A model generated the notes under the pieces. It was not told the DNA's origin. It ran no database searches and worked only from the letters and a program-made list of their open reading frames with translations. Position numbers and translations under genes: made by a program. From Polaromonas sp. JS666 (GTDB lineage Bacteria > Pseudomonadota > Gammaproteobacteria > Burkholderiales > Burkholderiaceae_C), in the NCBI RefSeq assembly GCF_900103405.1, contig NZ_FNHX01000004.1, positions 186,001-250,000 of the forward strand: a stretch of DNA of 64,000 nt, given 5' to 3'. Each line of letters starts with the position of its first letter. The stretch's first letter is position 1. Shown in pieces: positions 26,365 through 34,098 of the stretch.

Positions 26365-26940
26365 CTACTGGCTGAGCGGCAAATCGTCCACCGTGGCCAG
26401 GTAGCGGCTGACCAGCTCAAAAAAGCTGTCATAAAACGCGTCCGAGGAAATCGTGACGCTGCCGACCTTGACCATGGAGTCGTTGCTCGACGAGAAAGGC
26501 AGGGACACTGAACCTATGGCGCCCACACCCAGGCTGGCGGAGTTGTTGCTCTTTTTGAGCTGGTAGCTGTCCTGCAGCGCGGTGACAAAACCCAGGCTGA
26601 TCTTGCCGTCGGCGCTCTCGGGCGCGCAGACCACGCGTATCACCATCTGCAGATGCGCCTCGGCCTCGGGCTGGAAGCTCTTCTGCCCTTCGACCAGGTC
26701 GACCCTGGCGGTGTTGATGATGTAGCCCTGGCTCAGCAGCGCGCGGCGCGCGGCCTCGCAGGTCTGCTCGGGCCTGGCGTCGAAAAGCCGCGAATAGGTG
26801 GCGGTGGAGCCAAACTTTTCCTGCAGCGGGAAGGACTTGACGGTGCTGACGCAGGCCGTGAGCAGGCAGGCAAGGCCGAGCATTCCCACAAGCAGGGCTG
26901 CACGCGGAAAAGCCTGGCGATGCATCTGTGGCGGTTTCAA
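26365..26940 (-). CDS. DUF2242-like outer membrane lipoprotein
   Basis: A protein of up to 191 residues with a lipobox (LLTACVS). It resembles the DUF2242 lipoproteins (FGSTATYSRLFDARPEQTCEAARRALLSQGY, then FQPEAEAHLQM and SFFELVSRYL). Function unknown. The longest frame begins with TTG at 26940, ten bases after GGAG; an ATG at 26925 would give a shorter leader that suits a signal peptide better. It is followed by no close gene on its strand. Confidence 0.68.
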   Translation of the reverse strand: MKPPQMHRQAFPRAALLVGMLGLACLLTACVSTVKSFPLQEKFGSTATYSRLFDARPEQTCEAARRALLSQGYIINTARVDLVEGQKSFQPEAEAHLQMVIRVVCAPESADGKISLGFVTALQDSYQLKKSNNSASLGVGAIGSVSLPFSSSNDSMVKVGSVTISSDAFYDSFFELVSRYLATVDDLPLSQ

Positions 26941-27009
26941 ATTCAGTACGCTCCTTGCAACTTGAAACAGGGCCGGACACCGGCCCTCTTGCTTTAGTTT
27001 AGCGGCCTG

Positions 27010-27387
27010 TCACTGGCCCAGGTAGATCTGGAAAATGATCCCGGTGTTATTGGCAACCAGCACATAGTCGCCGCCGGTTTGCACCCAGTGGTAGCCGGGC
27101 GGCGGCGCGCTCAGGCGGTGGCCGCGCCAGTCGTCCACCCAGTAGCCGCGGTCGCGGTACTGCATGGGCAGGCGGCCGCCGCGGTAGAAATTGTGGTCGG
27201 GGCCCGCTCCGCGCCCGCCGGCCTGCGCGTGCGGCGGCGGGCCGTGGCGGTGGTGCTTGTCGGCTTTTTTGCCGTGCCCATGGCCACCTTTGTTACCGTG
27301 GTCATCGCCATGGTCCTTGGCCATCGCAAGCCCGCCGAAGGCGAGAGAGGCCGCGGCCAGGGCGGCCATCCAGGTTCTGGTTTTCAT
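27010..27387 (-). CDS. RcnB-family periplasmic protein
   Basis: A 125-residue protein with a signal peptide (cleavage after LAMA, residue 23), a long His/Gly/Asp-rich stretch (HGDDHGNKGGHGHGKKADKH) and a C-terminal RcnB-type domain (GGRLPMQYRDRGYWVDDW, PPPGYHWVQTGGDYVLVANNTG). RcnB proteins occur in the periplasm and in E. coli affect Ni/Co export; the His-rich segment could bind such metals. The ATG at 27387 follows AAGGATCTCC. No metal exporter gene is nearby. Confidence 0.8.
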   Translation of the reverse strand: MKTRTWMAALAAASLAFGGLAMAKDHGDDHGNKGGHGHGKKADKHHRHGPPPHAQAGGRGAGPDHNFYRGGRLPMQYRDRGYWVDDWRGHRLSAPPPGYHWVQTGGDYVLVANNTGIIFQIYLGQ

Positions 27388-27568
27388 GGAGATCCTTCGT
27401 TGGTGAAGCTTGATTGTTCTCCCGCGAAAGGCCGTCCCGCGTAGGCGAAGCACCCGTCTTGAGGCACAGCTTCTCAGCCTTTACCCGCTGTTTGCCATGG
27501 TTTTTCCCGGGTGTGGGCCGGCAGGCGCGACGCTTGAAATGCCATACGCCCATCCCCAATTGCAGGAA

Positions 27569-28006
27569 ATGTCCGACCCACTTCATATCGTCTGCCCCCA
27601 CTGCCACACCACCAACCGCGTGCGCAAGGACCAGCTGGCCAGCGACCCGAACTGCGGCAGCTGTAAAAAAGCGCTGTTTGTGGCCCATTCGGCCGCGCTC
27701 GACGAAGCGGCTTTTGACAAACACATCAGCCGCAACCAGATCCCGGTGCTGGTCGATTTCTGGGCGCCCTGGTGCGGCCCCTGCCGGCAGATGGCACCGG
27801 CCTACGAACAGGCCGCCGCGCAGCTGGAGCCGCGGGTGCGCGTGGCCAAGGTGGATACCGAGGCCGTGCCCAAGCTGGGCGCGCGCTTTAACATCCGCAG
27901 CATTCCCACGCTGGCGCTGTTCCAGGACGGCCGCGAGGTGGCGCGCCAGTCGGGCGCGATGGGGGCGGCGGATATTGTGCGGTGGGTAAAGGCGAATCTG
28001 CGCTAA
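27569..28006 (+). CDS. trxC: Thioredoxin TrxC (thioredoxin 2) with N-terminal zinc finger
   Basis: A 145-residue cytoplasmic thioredoxin. The N-terminal extension has the two CxxC pairs that bind zinc (Cys9/12 in CPHC and Cys29/32 in CGSC), and the thioredoxin domain has the active site WCGPC at 68-72 with a cis-Pro in SIPTL. It reduces disulfides, often under oxidative stress. I set the start at 27569 because zinc-finger thioredoxins begin like MSDPLHIVCPHC; the open frame extends further upstream without support. Confidence 0.93.
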   Translation: MSDPLHIVCPHCHTTNRVRKDQLASDPNCGSCKKALFVAHSAALDEAAFDKHISRNQIPVLVDFWAPWCGPCRQMAPAYEQAAAQLEPRVRVAKVDTEAVPKLGARFNIRSIPTLALFQDGREVARQSGAMGAADIVRWVKANLR

Positions 28007-28061
28007 GCCTGGGCTAGCCCTTCGCCCTTGCGGCATGCGGTCTGTTGGTTAGACTGCACCC

Positions 28062-29402
28062 ATGCTGATCATCCCCTCGCTGAGCCGCAAGCAAACCTTT
28101 CTGATCGCCGTCGCCATCATCGCGGGGCTGGCGGTCATCCTCTCGATGTTCTCGCGCTCGCTGCTGCCGGCGCCGCCGCGGCAGGTCGAGATGACGACGG
28201 GCGCGGTGGATGGCGCGGCGCACCAGTTCGCGCTCAAGTACCAAAGCTATTTGAACGCCAACGGCGTGACTCTGGAGCTCATGCCTTCCACGGGCGCGGT
28301 GCAAAACCTGGAGCGCCTCAATGCGGGAACGCCCGTGGGTTTTGTGCAGGGCGGGCTGGGCCTGCTGCAGCTGGATTCGCAGGAGCCGGAGTCGAGCACG
28401 CCGCTGCGTTCGCTGGGCGTGGTGGGTTACGAGCCGGTCTGGATGTTCGCCTCGCCGGCGCTGGCCAAAACCCTGGGCAAGGGACTGGGCCCGCTGGCAG
28501 GCAAAAAGATCGCCATCGGCGTGGAAGGCAGCGGCACACGCAAGGTGTCGCTCGAGTTGTTGCAAACCTACGGCGTCACGCCGGCCAATGCCACGCTGGG
28601 CACGGGCGGCGGGGTGGCCGCGGCCAAGGCGCTGCTGGCGCGCGAGATCGACGCGCTTTTCCTGATAGGCGCGCCGCAAACACCGGCGGTGCAGATGCTG
28701 CTGGGCAAACAGGATGAGGCCCACCTGGTGTCGATTGAACACGCCGAGGGGCTGACGCGGCGCCTGCCCTACCTGTCGCTGGTCACGCTCAAGGCCGGCT
28801 CGGTGGACCCGGCGCAGGACCGACCGCGCCAGGACATCACCTTGCTGACGACCACGGCCAACCTGGTGATCCACAAGGACCTGCACCCGGCCCTGGCCTA
28901 TCTGCTGCTGGAGGCCGCGCGCGAGGTGCACCGGGGCCCCACGCTGCTGAACAAGCCTGGCGAGTTCCCGAACCCGCGGGCCACGGAGTTTCCGCTGGCA
29001 GACGAGGCGGCGCGCTATTACAAGGACGGCCGGCCGTTTTTGCAGCGCTACCTGCCCTACTGGGCGGCGAACGCCTTGCAGCGCCTGCTGCTGGTACTGC
29101 TGCCGCTGGTGGCGATCGCGATACCGGTGTTTCGCATCGTGCCCAGGCTGTTTGAGTTCAAGGAAAAGAACCGGCTCTACCGCCGCTACGGCGCGCTGCT
29201 GGAGATGGAGCGCGACGTGACTTCACGCCGGCTCAATGCCGCGGAGATTGCCGAGGCCACCGCCAGGCTGGACAAGATAGAACACGATGTGAGCCACATG
29301 AAGTTCGCGCTGGATTTTTCGGACCGGGTCTATACGCTGCGCCAGCATGTGGACTATGTGCGCCGCCAGTTGCAGGCACATGGTGAGCCCCCGCCGGCAT
29401 AA
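28062..29402 (+). CDS. TAXI-family TRAP-type solute-binding protein with two membrane anchors
   Basis: A 446-residue protein of the TAXI family (receptor for TRAP-like transporters). An N-terminal membrane segment (about 12-31) is followed by the periplasmic binding domain (TTGAVDGAAHQFALKYQSYL, IGVEGSGTRKVSLELL, GTGGGVAAAKALL). Residues 341-360 are a second membrane helix, and the last 80 residues are charged and helical, probably cytoplasmic. No TRAP permease is beside it. The membrane-anchored form with a cytoplasmic tail suggests sensing or assembly in addition to substrate capture; that is inference. Confidence 0.83.
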   Translation: MLIIPSLSRKQTFLIAVAIIAGLAVILSMFSRSLLPAPPRQVEMTTGAVDGAAHQFALKYQSYLNANGVTLELMPSTGAVQNLERLNAGTPVGFVQGGLGLLQLDSQEPESSTPLRSLGVVGYEPVWMFASPALAKTLGKGLGPLAGKKIAIGVEGSGTRKVSLELLQTYGVTPANATLGTGGGVAAAKALLAREIDALFLIGAPQTPAVQMLLGKQDEAHLVSIEHAEGLTRRLPYLSLVTLKAGSVDPAQDRPRQDITLLTTTANLVIHKDLHPALAYLLLEAAREVHRGPTLLNKPGEFPNPRATEFPLADEAARYYKDGRPFLQRYLPYWAANALQRLLLVLLPLVAIAIPVFRIVPRLFEFKEKNRLYRRYGALLEMERDVTSRRLNAAEIAEATARLDKIEHDVSHMKFALDFSDRVYTLRQHVDYVRRQLQAHGEPPPA

Positions 29403-29418
29403 CGGCAGGCGTTTTCCG

Positions 29419-30225
29419 CTAGGCCGTGCTCACCACGCGCTCCGGCACCGGGATGGCCGCGGTCGGTAACTGGTAGTGCCTGTCGTCGAACAGGTCTATG
29501 CCGCACATCAGCGATTCGGCCCAATCGAAGAACTGGCCTATGGCCGGGCCCTCCAGCGGCGCGCCGTGCTGCGGCACCAGCATGCGGATGTCGAGCTGCC
29601 GCGCCATGCGCACCCACAGGCGCAGCACCTTGTTGGACACCATGTAGCGGCGGTGAAAGCCCTCCATCAGGCGCAAATGCCCTTTGAGGTCGCTCACCGG
29701 CACCTGGGCGTCGCGCCCCGAGGTCATGGAAACACCCAGGTCGCCCGTGAAAAGAATGCGGCTGACGGGGTCGTAGAAATGGAAGTTGCCTTCGGAGTGC
29801 AGGAAGTGGGCGGGCAGCAGCCACAGCTCGTTGCGGCCCAGCGGCAGGCGTCCGCCGCCGTCGGCCACGCCGATCACGCGCTGGTCGGTCTTGCCCACCT
29901 TGGTGAAGTGCGGCACAAAGCGCTCCCACACGCGCGAGATCACCAACTGCGCCGGCGTGGAGGTCAGCCAGCGGTCCAGCGAGGCAATGATGTCGGGGTC
30001 GGCATGCGAGGCGATGATGTAGGACAGCTTTTGCGGGCTGAAGTGGCGCGACATGCCGAGGAAAAGCTCATTGAAGGCCAGGTTGCCGCCCGGGTCTATC
30101 ACGGCGCCGGTGCCGTTGTCGACGATGAGAAACTGGTTGGCCTGCACGGCCTGGTTGTCCTCTTCGACGAGGTCGGTGAACATCAGGCAGGCGTGGCGGC
30201 TGTCGCGGTAGAGTTCAATAGGCAT
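29419..30225 (-). CDS. Oxygen-binding di-iron (ODP) MBL-fold protein
   Basis: A 268-residue metallo-beta-lactamase-fold protein most like the di-iron domain of flavodiiron proteins but without the flavodoxin part. Probable metal residues are in SHADPDI, HSEGNFHF, TGDLG and PQHG, matching the H-x-[ED]-x-D, H, D, H series of the ODP group, where one family position is Asp instead of Glu. Such proteins bind O2 or NO and may act as sensors. An FNR-like box at 30292-30305 lies 67 bp upstream of its start and would fit oxygen control. It is divergent from a GDSL esterase. Confidence 0.8.
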   Translation of the reverse strand: MPIELYRDSRHACLMFTDLVEEDNQAVQANQFLIVDNGTGAVIDPGGNLAFNELFLGMSRHFSPQKLSYIIASHADPDIIASLDRWLTSTPAQLVISRVWERFVPHFTKVGKTDQRVIGVADGGGRLPLGRNELWLLPAHFLHSEGNFHFYDPVSRILFTGDLGVSMTSGRDAQVPVSDLKGHLRLMEGFHRRYMVSNKVLRLWVRMARQLDIRMLVPQHGAPLEGPAIGQFFDWAESLMCGIDLFDDRHYQLPTAAIPVPERVVSTA

Positions 30226-30291
30226 AAGAAGGCCGGCGCAACGCCGCGTTGGGAAAACCCCGGACTTTAAAAGGCCTGGGCGTCTGCACGC

Positions 30292-30305
30292 TTGATGCAG
30301 GTCAA
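30292..30305. promoter_or_regulatory. FNR/ANR-like box
   Basis: TTGAT-GCAG-GTCAA, one mismatch from TTGAT-N4-ATCAA. Placed at -41.5 it would start the ODP transcript near 30257, leaving a 32-base leader. A role for the divergent esterase is less likely on spacing. Confidence 0.6.
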
Positions 30306-30350
30306 GCGCTGGCAGAATCCATTGACGACCGCCGCACCAGGAACCAAGCC

Positions 30351-31010
30351 ATGCCGACCTCCCCTACTCCCCTGCTCCAACGCCGGCTGCTGCTGGCCGG
30401 CATGGCCTCGGCGCTCGTGCTGGCGGCCGGCTGCTCCAAAAAAGCCAAACCGCAGGGCAAGACCCTGCCCAAGGAAGCCGTGCTGCTGTGCCTGGGCGAT
30501 TCTTTGACCTTTGGCTACGGCGCCGCGGTAGGCACCGGCTACCCGCAACAGCTGGAGCAACTGACCGGCTACGTGACCAAGAACGCCGGCGTCAACGGCG
30601 ACACGGCCGAGGGCGCGCTGGCGCGCCTGCCCGGTTTGCTGCAAGAGAACGCGCCCGGCCTGGTGTTGATATCCATAGGCGGCAATGACTTTTTACGCGG
30701 CCTGCCGCTGGAGCGCACACGCGCCGCACTCAAAAGCCTGGTGCAGACGGCAGCCGCCAGCGCCCAGGTGGTGCTGATCGCCCAGCCCAAACCGGTCTTC
30801 CTGGCAGCCGCCACAAACTCGCTGAGCGACCACGAGGTGTATGCCGAAGTCGCGAAGGAAACCGGCACGCCGCTGTACAGCGGCGGCTGGTCCTATGTGC
30901 TGTCGCGCAGCGAGCTGCGGTCGGACCAGATTCATGCGAATGCCGAGGGGTATAAGGTTTTTGCCGAACGCTTGGCGGCGTGGTTACGGGATATGAAGTT
31001 TTTGGCCTAA
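30351..31010 (+). CDS. TesA-like SGNH/GDSL esterase lipoprotein
   Basis: A 219-residue lipoprotein (lipobox LAAGCS, Cys28) with the four SGNH blocks: Ser51 in GDSLTFGYG, Gly-containing NAGVNGDT, Asn112 in GGNDFLRG, and Asp192/His195 in SDQIHANAEGY. TesA-like arylesterases hydrolyse short acyl esters and thioesters; here it would act at the periplasmic face of a membrane. No close SD sequence is evident before the ATG at 30351. The next 229 bases are a repeat element. Confidence 0.87.
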   Translation: MPTSPTPLLQRRLLLAGMASALVLAAGCSKKAKPQGKTLPKEAVLLCLGDSLTFGYGAAVGTGYPQQLEQLTGYVTKNAGVNGDTAEGALARLPGLLQENAPGLVLISIGGNDFLRGLPLERTRAALKSLVQTAAASAQVVLIAQPKPVFLAAATNSLSDHEVYAEVAKETGTPLYSGGWSYVLSRSELRSDQIHANAEGYKVFAERLAAWLRDMKFLA

Positions 31011-31017
31011 GGTTCTG

Positions 31018-31225
31018 GGCCGGGTCTTGCTCCGGCTGGCGCGCTCTGCCTCCTCCTTCCTCTTCTTAGTTCAGTTGGCCGGGTCTCGCCCCGGCGGGCG
31101 ACTTACTTTTCTTTGCTTCGCCAAAGAAAAGTAAGCAAAAGAAAAGTGAGTTGCCGCCGGGCAACCCCCGGCCAGCAAGCCTATGCAAAGGCCACAGGCG
31201 CGAAAGGCCGGAGCAAGACCCGGCC
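31018..31225. repeat. MITE-like element with 19-bp terminal inverted repeats
   Basis: GGCCGGGTCTTGCTCCGGC at 31018-31036 returns as an exact inverted repeat at 31207-31225. The inside holds a second GGCCGGGTCTCGCCCCGGC motif and a perfect 14-bp stem, CTTACTTTTCTTTG / CAAAGAAAAGTAAG around CTTCGC. No protein is encoded. The shape is that of a miniature repeat or folded RNA element seen in Comamonadaceae. It fills the gap between the GDSL and repeat-protein genes. Confidence 0.75.
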
Positions 31226-31239
31226 TCTTCTAAAGGCGC

Positions 31240-31854
31240 CTAGCCGCGCCCCCGGCGATCATTACGCATCATCCGCTCCACCTGGTCGCGCAAAGTCGCC
31301 AGCTCATTGCGCAGCTGGCGGCGTTCCTGCCTGGTCACCACGCCGTCGGACTTGAAATTGGCTTCATGGCGTTCAATCATGCGTTCACGGCCGTGCAGCC
31401 TGCGCGCCTCGCGCTCGCTGATTCGCCCGGTGCGCACGCCTTCGTCAATGCGCTGGCTGATGTTGAACTGGCTGTTGTCCACGCCGGGGGTTCCCTGGTT
31501 GGAGCCCGGCTGGCCGACGACCACGTTGTTGGCGATCTTGCGTTCGACTTCAGCGCGCAGTCCTTCCAGGTCGGCCCGCAGTTGCTGGCGCTCCTGCGGC
31601 GTGGCATTGCCGTCGGACTTGTAGCGGTTCTCGCGCATGGAAATGTCGCGGTCGCGCGCGTACAGTTCCTGCGCCTCGGACGGCGTGATGCGGCCGGCCT
31701 GCATGCCTTGCTGGATGCGCGCGCTGATGGCCTGCTGCGTGTTGTCAATGCCCGGGGTGTTGGTGCTTTGCGCCATGGCCGCGGTCGGGGCCAAGCCCAG
31801 GCCGGCCAGCAAGGCGCTCGCCAATAAAGAGGCGGTCAACAGTTTTGATGTCAT
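31240..31854 (-). CDS. Exported repeat protein with EF-hand-like motifs (paralogue B)
   Basis: A 204-residue paralogue of the protein at 25479-26126, with a nearly identical leader (MTSKLLTASLLA) and cleavage after AMAQ. Two 70-residue units follow: IQQGMQAGRITPSEAQEL / YKSDGNATPQERQQLRA and IDEGVRTGRISEREARRL / FKSDGVVTRQERRQLRN, then a basic end (RNDRRGRG). AGGAG lies before the ATG at 31854. The basic tail and the missing Tyr-rich linker separate it from paralogue A. Function unknown. Confidence 0.75.
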   Translation of the reverse strand: MTSKLLTASLLASALLAGLGLAPTAAMAQSTNTPGIDNTQQAISARIQQGMQAGRITPSEAQELYARDRDISMRENRYKSDGNATPQERQQLRADLEGLRAEVERKIANNVVVGQPGSNQGTPGVDNSQFNISQRIDEGVRTGRISEREARRLHGRERMIERHEANFKSDGVVTRQERRQLRNELATLRDQVERMMRNDRRGRG

Positions 31855-32097
31855 GGGGTTCTCCTGCTTTCTGGGTGGAATGACCAGCAACCCGGAGGGC
31901 TGCTTGCGGTGGCCGAAGTGCCATCCCAGGGTCGGGCAAGCGGCTCTCGGAGCTGCTCTGCTGAACCGCTGCTTTTCAAGGCTGTTGTGTGATCCAGTGC
32001 ATAAAGTGTTCACCCGCGCGGGAGGTCGCCGTGTAAGGCAAACGGACGTTCAGCCGGTACGAATGTCGCGTCCGCGAGCGCAGCCGGCCAGTCGGCC

Positions 32098-32724
32098 TCA
32101 GGCGTCACCCAGCCCTATGGGCGCCGGCGCCTCCATGACGATGCGCGAAAACAACCTGTCATACACCGGGTCCACCCCATGCCGGCCGCCTAGCGGGTCG
32201 CGATTTTCCAGGAAGGCCGCGTCCAGCTCCTTCCAGTCCGCCTCACTGAGCACCTTTTCCGCCTCCGGCAGGATGACCGACTCTTCCAGCCGCATGTGTT
32301 CGAGGTAAAAGTCCACATAACGTTTGCAGTGCAGCTCAAAGGCGGATTTGCGCGGCTCGCCCAGCAGTTCCCAGGCCAGCAGCAGGTGCTGCAGTTCGCG
32401 CACGGCTTTTTCGCCGTTCATGTGGTCGCGCTCGAGCCGCTCCACGACGGGCATGACTCCAGGCGCCAGGCGCACCACGCGCGGAAACAGCAGGTTCGAT
32501 TCTTTGGGGTGGTGCAGGCGCTCGGGAAACTCGTCGATGTAAAACAGCATGGCCCGCAGCACGTCAAAAAACTTCTGCGCATGGTCGCCCGGGCCGCGCG
32601 CCACCATCATGGGCATGGAGCGCAGCATGGCGGAAAGGGATGCGTGCTCATCGAGGATGACTTGCACGCTGGCATGTTTATGAATGGCGGCCTCCGGTGG
32701 GTGAGGGGTAATGCCGCCAAGCAT
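32098..32724 (-). CDS. Hemerythrin HHE-domain protein
   Basis: A protein of up to 208 residues with the hemerythrin signature: DEHASLSAML at the start, HHPKESNLLFPRV, RDHMNGE and HMRLEESVILP, giving the His/Glu set for a di-iron site that binds O2 or NO. The ATG at 32724 has no SD sequence. A strong GGAGG at 32691-32695 instead precedes an in-frame ATT (32685), and a GTG follows at 32667. An FNR-like box at 32748-32761 would place the transcript start near 32713, after the ATG, so the shorter start is likely. Regulation by oxygen is inferred. Confidence 0.85.
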   Translation of the reverse strand: MLGGITPHPPEAAIHKHASVQVILDEHASLSAMLRSMPMMVARGPGDHAQKFFDVLRAMLFYIDEFPERLHHPKESNLLFPRVVRLAPGVMPVVERLERDHMNGEKAVRELQHLLLAWELLGEPRKSAFELHCKRYVDFYLEHMRLEESVILPEAEKVLSEADWKELDAAFLENRDPLGGRHGVDPVYDRLFSRIVMEAPAPIGLGDA

Positions 32725-32747
32725 GCCATCAGGCGCCGGCGCAGGCC

Positions 32748-32761
32748 TTGACGAAGATCAA
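32748..32761. promoter_or_regulatory. FNR/ANR-like box upstream of the hemerythrin gene
   Basis: TTGAC-GAAG-ATCAA, one mismatch from the consensus, in the 62-bp gap between ylqF and the hemerythrin gene. Both neighbours run on the minus strand, so it can only serve the hemerythrin gene. Confidence 0.62.
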
Positions 32762-32786
32762 GCCCGGCGCATACCGCCGGTGAATC

Positions 32787-33755
32787 TCAGGATTCGCCGG
32801 GTTCGCGGTTTTTTTCGGGGCGCGGGATTTTCTTGAACTTGATGAGCCGGTTGGTCTCTATCTTGTCTTTTTTCACTTGCCGCTCGGCATCCAGCAAACG
32901 TCCCGCCGCCAGCCATTCGGCGAATTCGGCAGGCGTCTCCAGCGTGATGCGGCCCAGGGTGGCGGCGCGGAATTCGTGGATCACGATTTCGGCGGCTTTT
33001 TGCAGGTTGACGCGGCCCTTGGCCAGCACCGCGCCGCGCTTGCGGCCTATCGCCTCGAGCAATTGCTCGTCGGTGATGCCGGGCGCCACTTCCACCTTAT
33101 AGCGCGCCTCCAGCAGGCCGGGGTAGTGCTTGATCAGGTAGTCGAGCAGCTCCAGCCCGACTTCTTCCTCGTCAAAGGCATTGCGGCCTATGGCGCCGCT
33201 GGCGGCCAGGTTGTAGCCGCTCTTGGCGACGATGATGCGCGGCCACAGCATGCCGGGCGTGTCCCACAAATAGAAACCGTCGGCCAGCACCAGGCGCTGC
33301 TCGACCTTGGTGATGCCGGCCTCGTCGCCGGTCTTGGTGGCGCGCTTGCCGGTCAGGGTGTTGATCAGCGTGGACTTGCCGACGTTGGGAATGCCGCAGA
33401 TCAGCACACGCATGGGCTTGACCATGCTGCCGCGCGTGGGTGCCAGCGCGTGGCAGGCGTCTATGAGGCGACGCGCGGGCGTGGTTTCGCTGGCGTCCAG
33501 CTCGATGGCGCGGGTGTTGGGCAGGCTGTTGTAATGCTCCAGCCACAGCGGGGTGCGCGCGGGGTCGGCCAGGTCGCGCTTGTTGAGCACCTTGAGCGCG
33601 GGCTTGCCGCTGGTGAGTTCGGCCAGCATGGGATTGGCGCTGGAGCCGGGCAGGCGCGCGTCCAGCAGCTCAATGACCACATCAATTTCCTTGATGCGCT
33701 CTTGAATGGCTTTTTTGGTCAGATGCATGTGACCGGGAAACCACTGGATGGCCAT
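32787..33755 (-). CDS. ylqF: Ribosome biogenesis GTPase YlqF (RbgA-like)
   Basis: A 322-residue circularly permuted GTPase: the G4 motif LNKRDLAD comes first, then G1 GIPNVGKST and G3 DTPG, with an N-terminal PGHMHLTKKAI signature and a C-terminal helical domain for RNA binding. RbgA/YlqF acts in late assembly of the large ribosomal subunit. The ATG at 33755 begins MAIQWFPGHM, as in homologues; the open frame upstream of it is not coding. A basic tail of about 25 residues (VKKDKIETNRLIKFKKIPRP) follows the normal end. Confidence 0.93.
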   Translation of the reverse strand: MAIQWFPGHMHLTKKAIQERIKEIDVVIELLDARLPGSSANPMLAELTSGKPALKVLNKRDLADPARTPLWLEHYNSLPNTRAIELDASETTPARRLIDACHALAPTRGSMVKPMRVLICGIPNVGKSTLINTLTGKRATKTGDEAGITKVEQRLVLADGFYLWDTPGMLWPRIIVAKSGYNLAASGAIGRNAFDEEEVGLELLDYLIKHYPGLLEARYKVEVAPGITDEQLLEAIGRKRGAVLAKGRVNLQKAAEIVIHEFRAATLGRITLETPAEFAEWLAAGRLLDAERQVKKDKIETNRLIKFKKIPRPEKNREPGES

Positions 33756-33902
33756 CGGGATGTTTCTTTCTTGCTTGCTTGCTTGCGGGTTCAGGGCCAG
33801 GGGCCTCCAGGCCCCTGCAATCCCCCAATTGTCGCCGCTACGGTCCCAGGGGCCGCCGTGCCGCAAAATAGGCGGCCTCCACCCCTCCATTTAAAAATCA
33901 GT

Positions 33903-33990
33903 GGGGGCCGCGGGACTGGCTTTGCCAGACCGCAGGCGCCGCCCCCTCGAGGGGGGAACAGGCTACACGCAGTGAGCCTGGACGGGGGTG
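33903..33990. repeat. Dispersed intergenic repeat, copy 2
   Basis: Same layout as 5525-5612: GGGGCCG, a CTGGCTTTGCCAG hairpin, CCCCTCGAGGGG and AGGCTACACGCAGTGAGCCT. It fills part of the 343-bp gap between the divergent ylqF and response regulator genes and ends four bases before the regulatory box. Confidence 0.75.
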
Positions 33991-33993
33991 CTT

Positions 33994-34010
33994 GTTAATA
34001 ATTGCTTAAT
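33994..34010 (+). promoter_or_regulatory. QseB/PmrA-like tandem hexamer box before the response regulator
   Basis: GTTAAT-AATTG-CTTAAT: two hexamers in direct repeat with a 5-bp spacer, the layout bound by PmrA/QseB-type regulators. It lies 89 bp upstream of the GTG start and suggests autoregulation. The mipA gene has a perfect version. Confidence 0.6.
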
Positions 34011-34098
34011 GGCTCCCCGGCACGATAGCTGCATGGGACAAGCGGGCCGGGGACAACCAGGCCAGCTATAACAACAGCGACCGAAAGAGGCTATTCCT

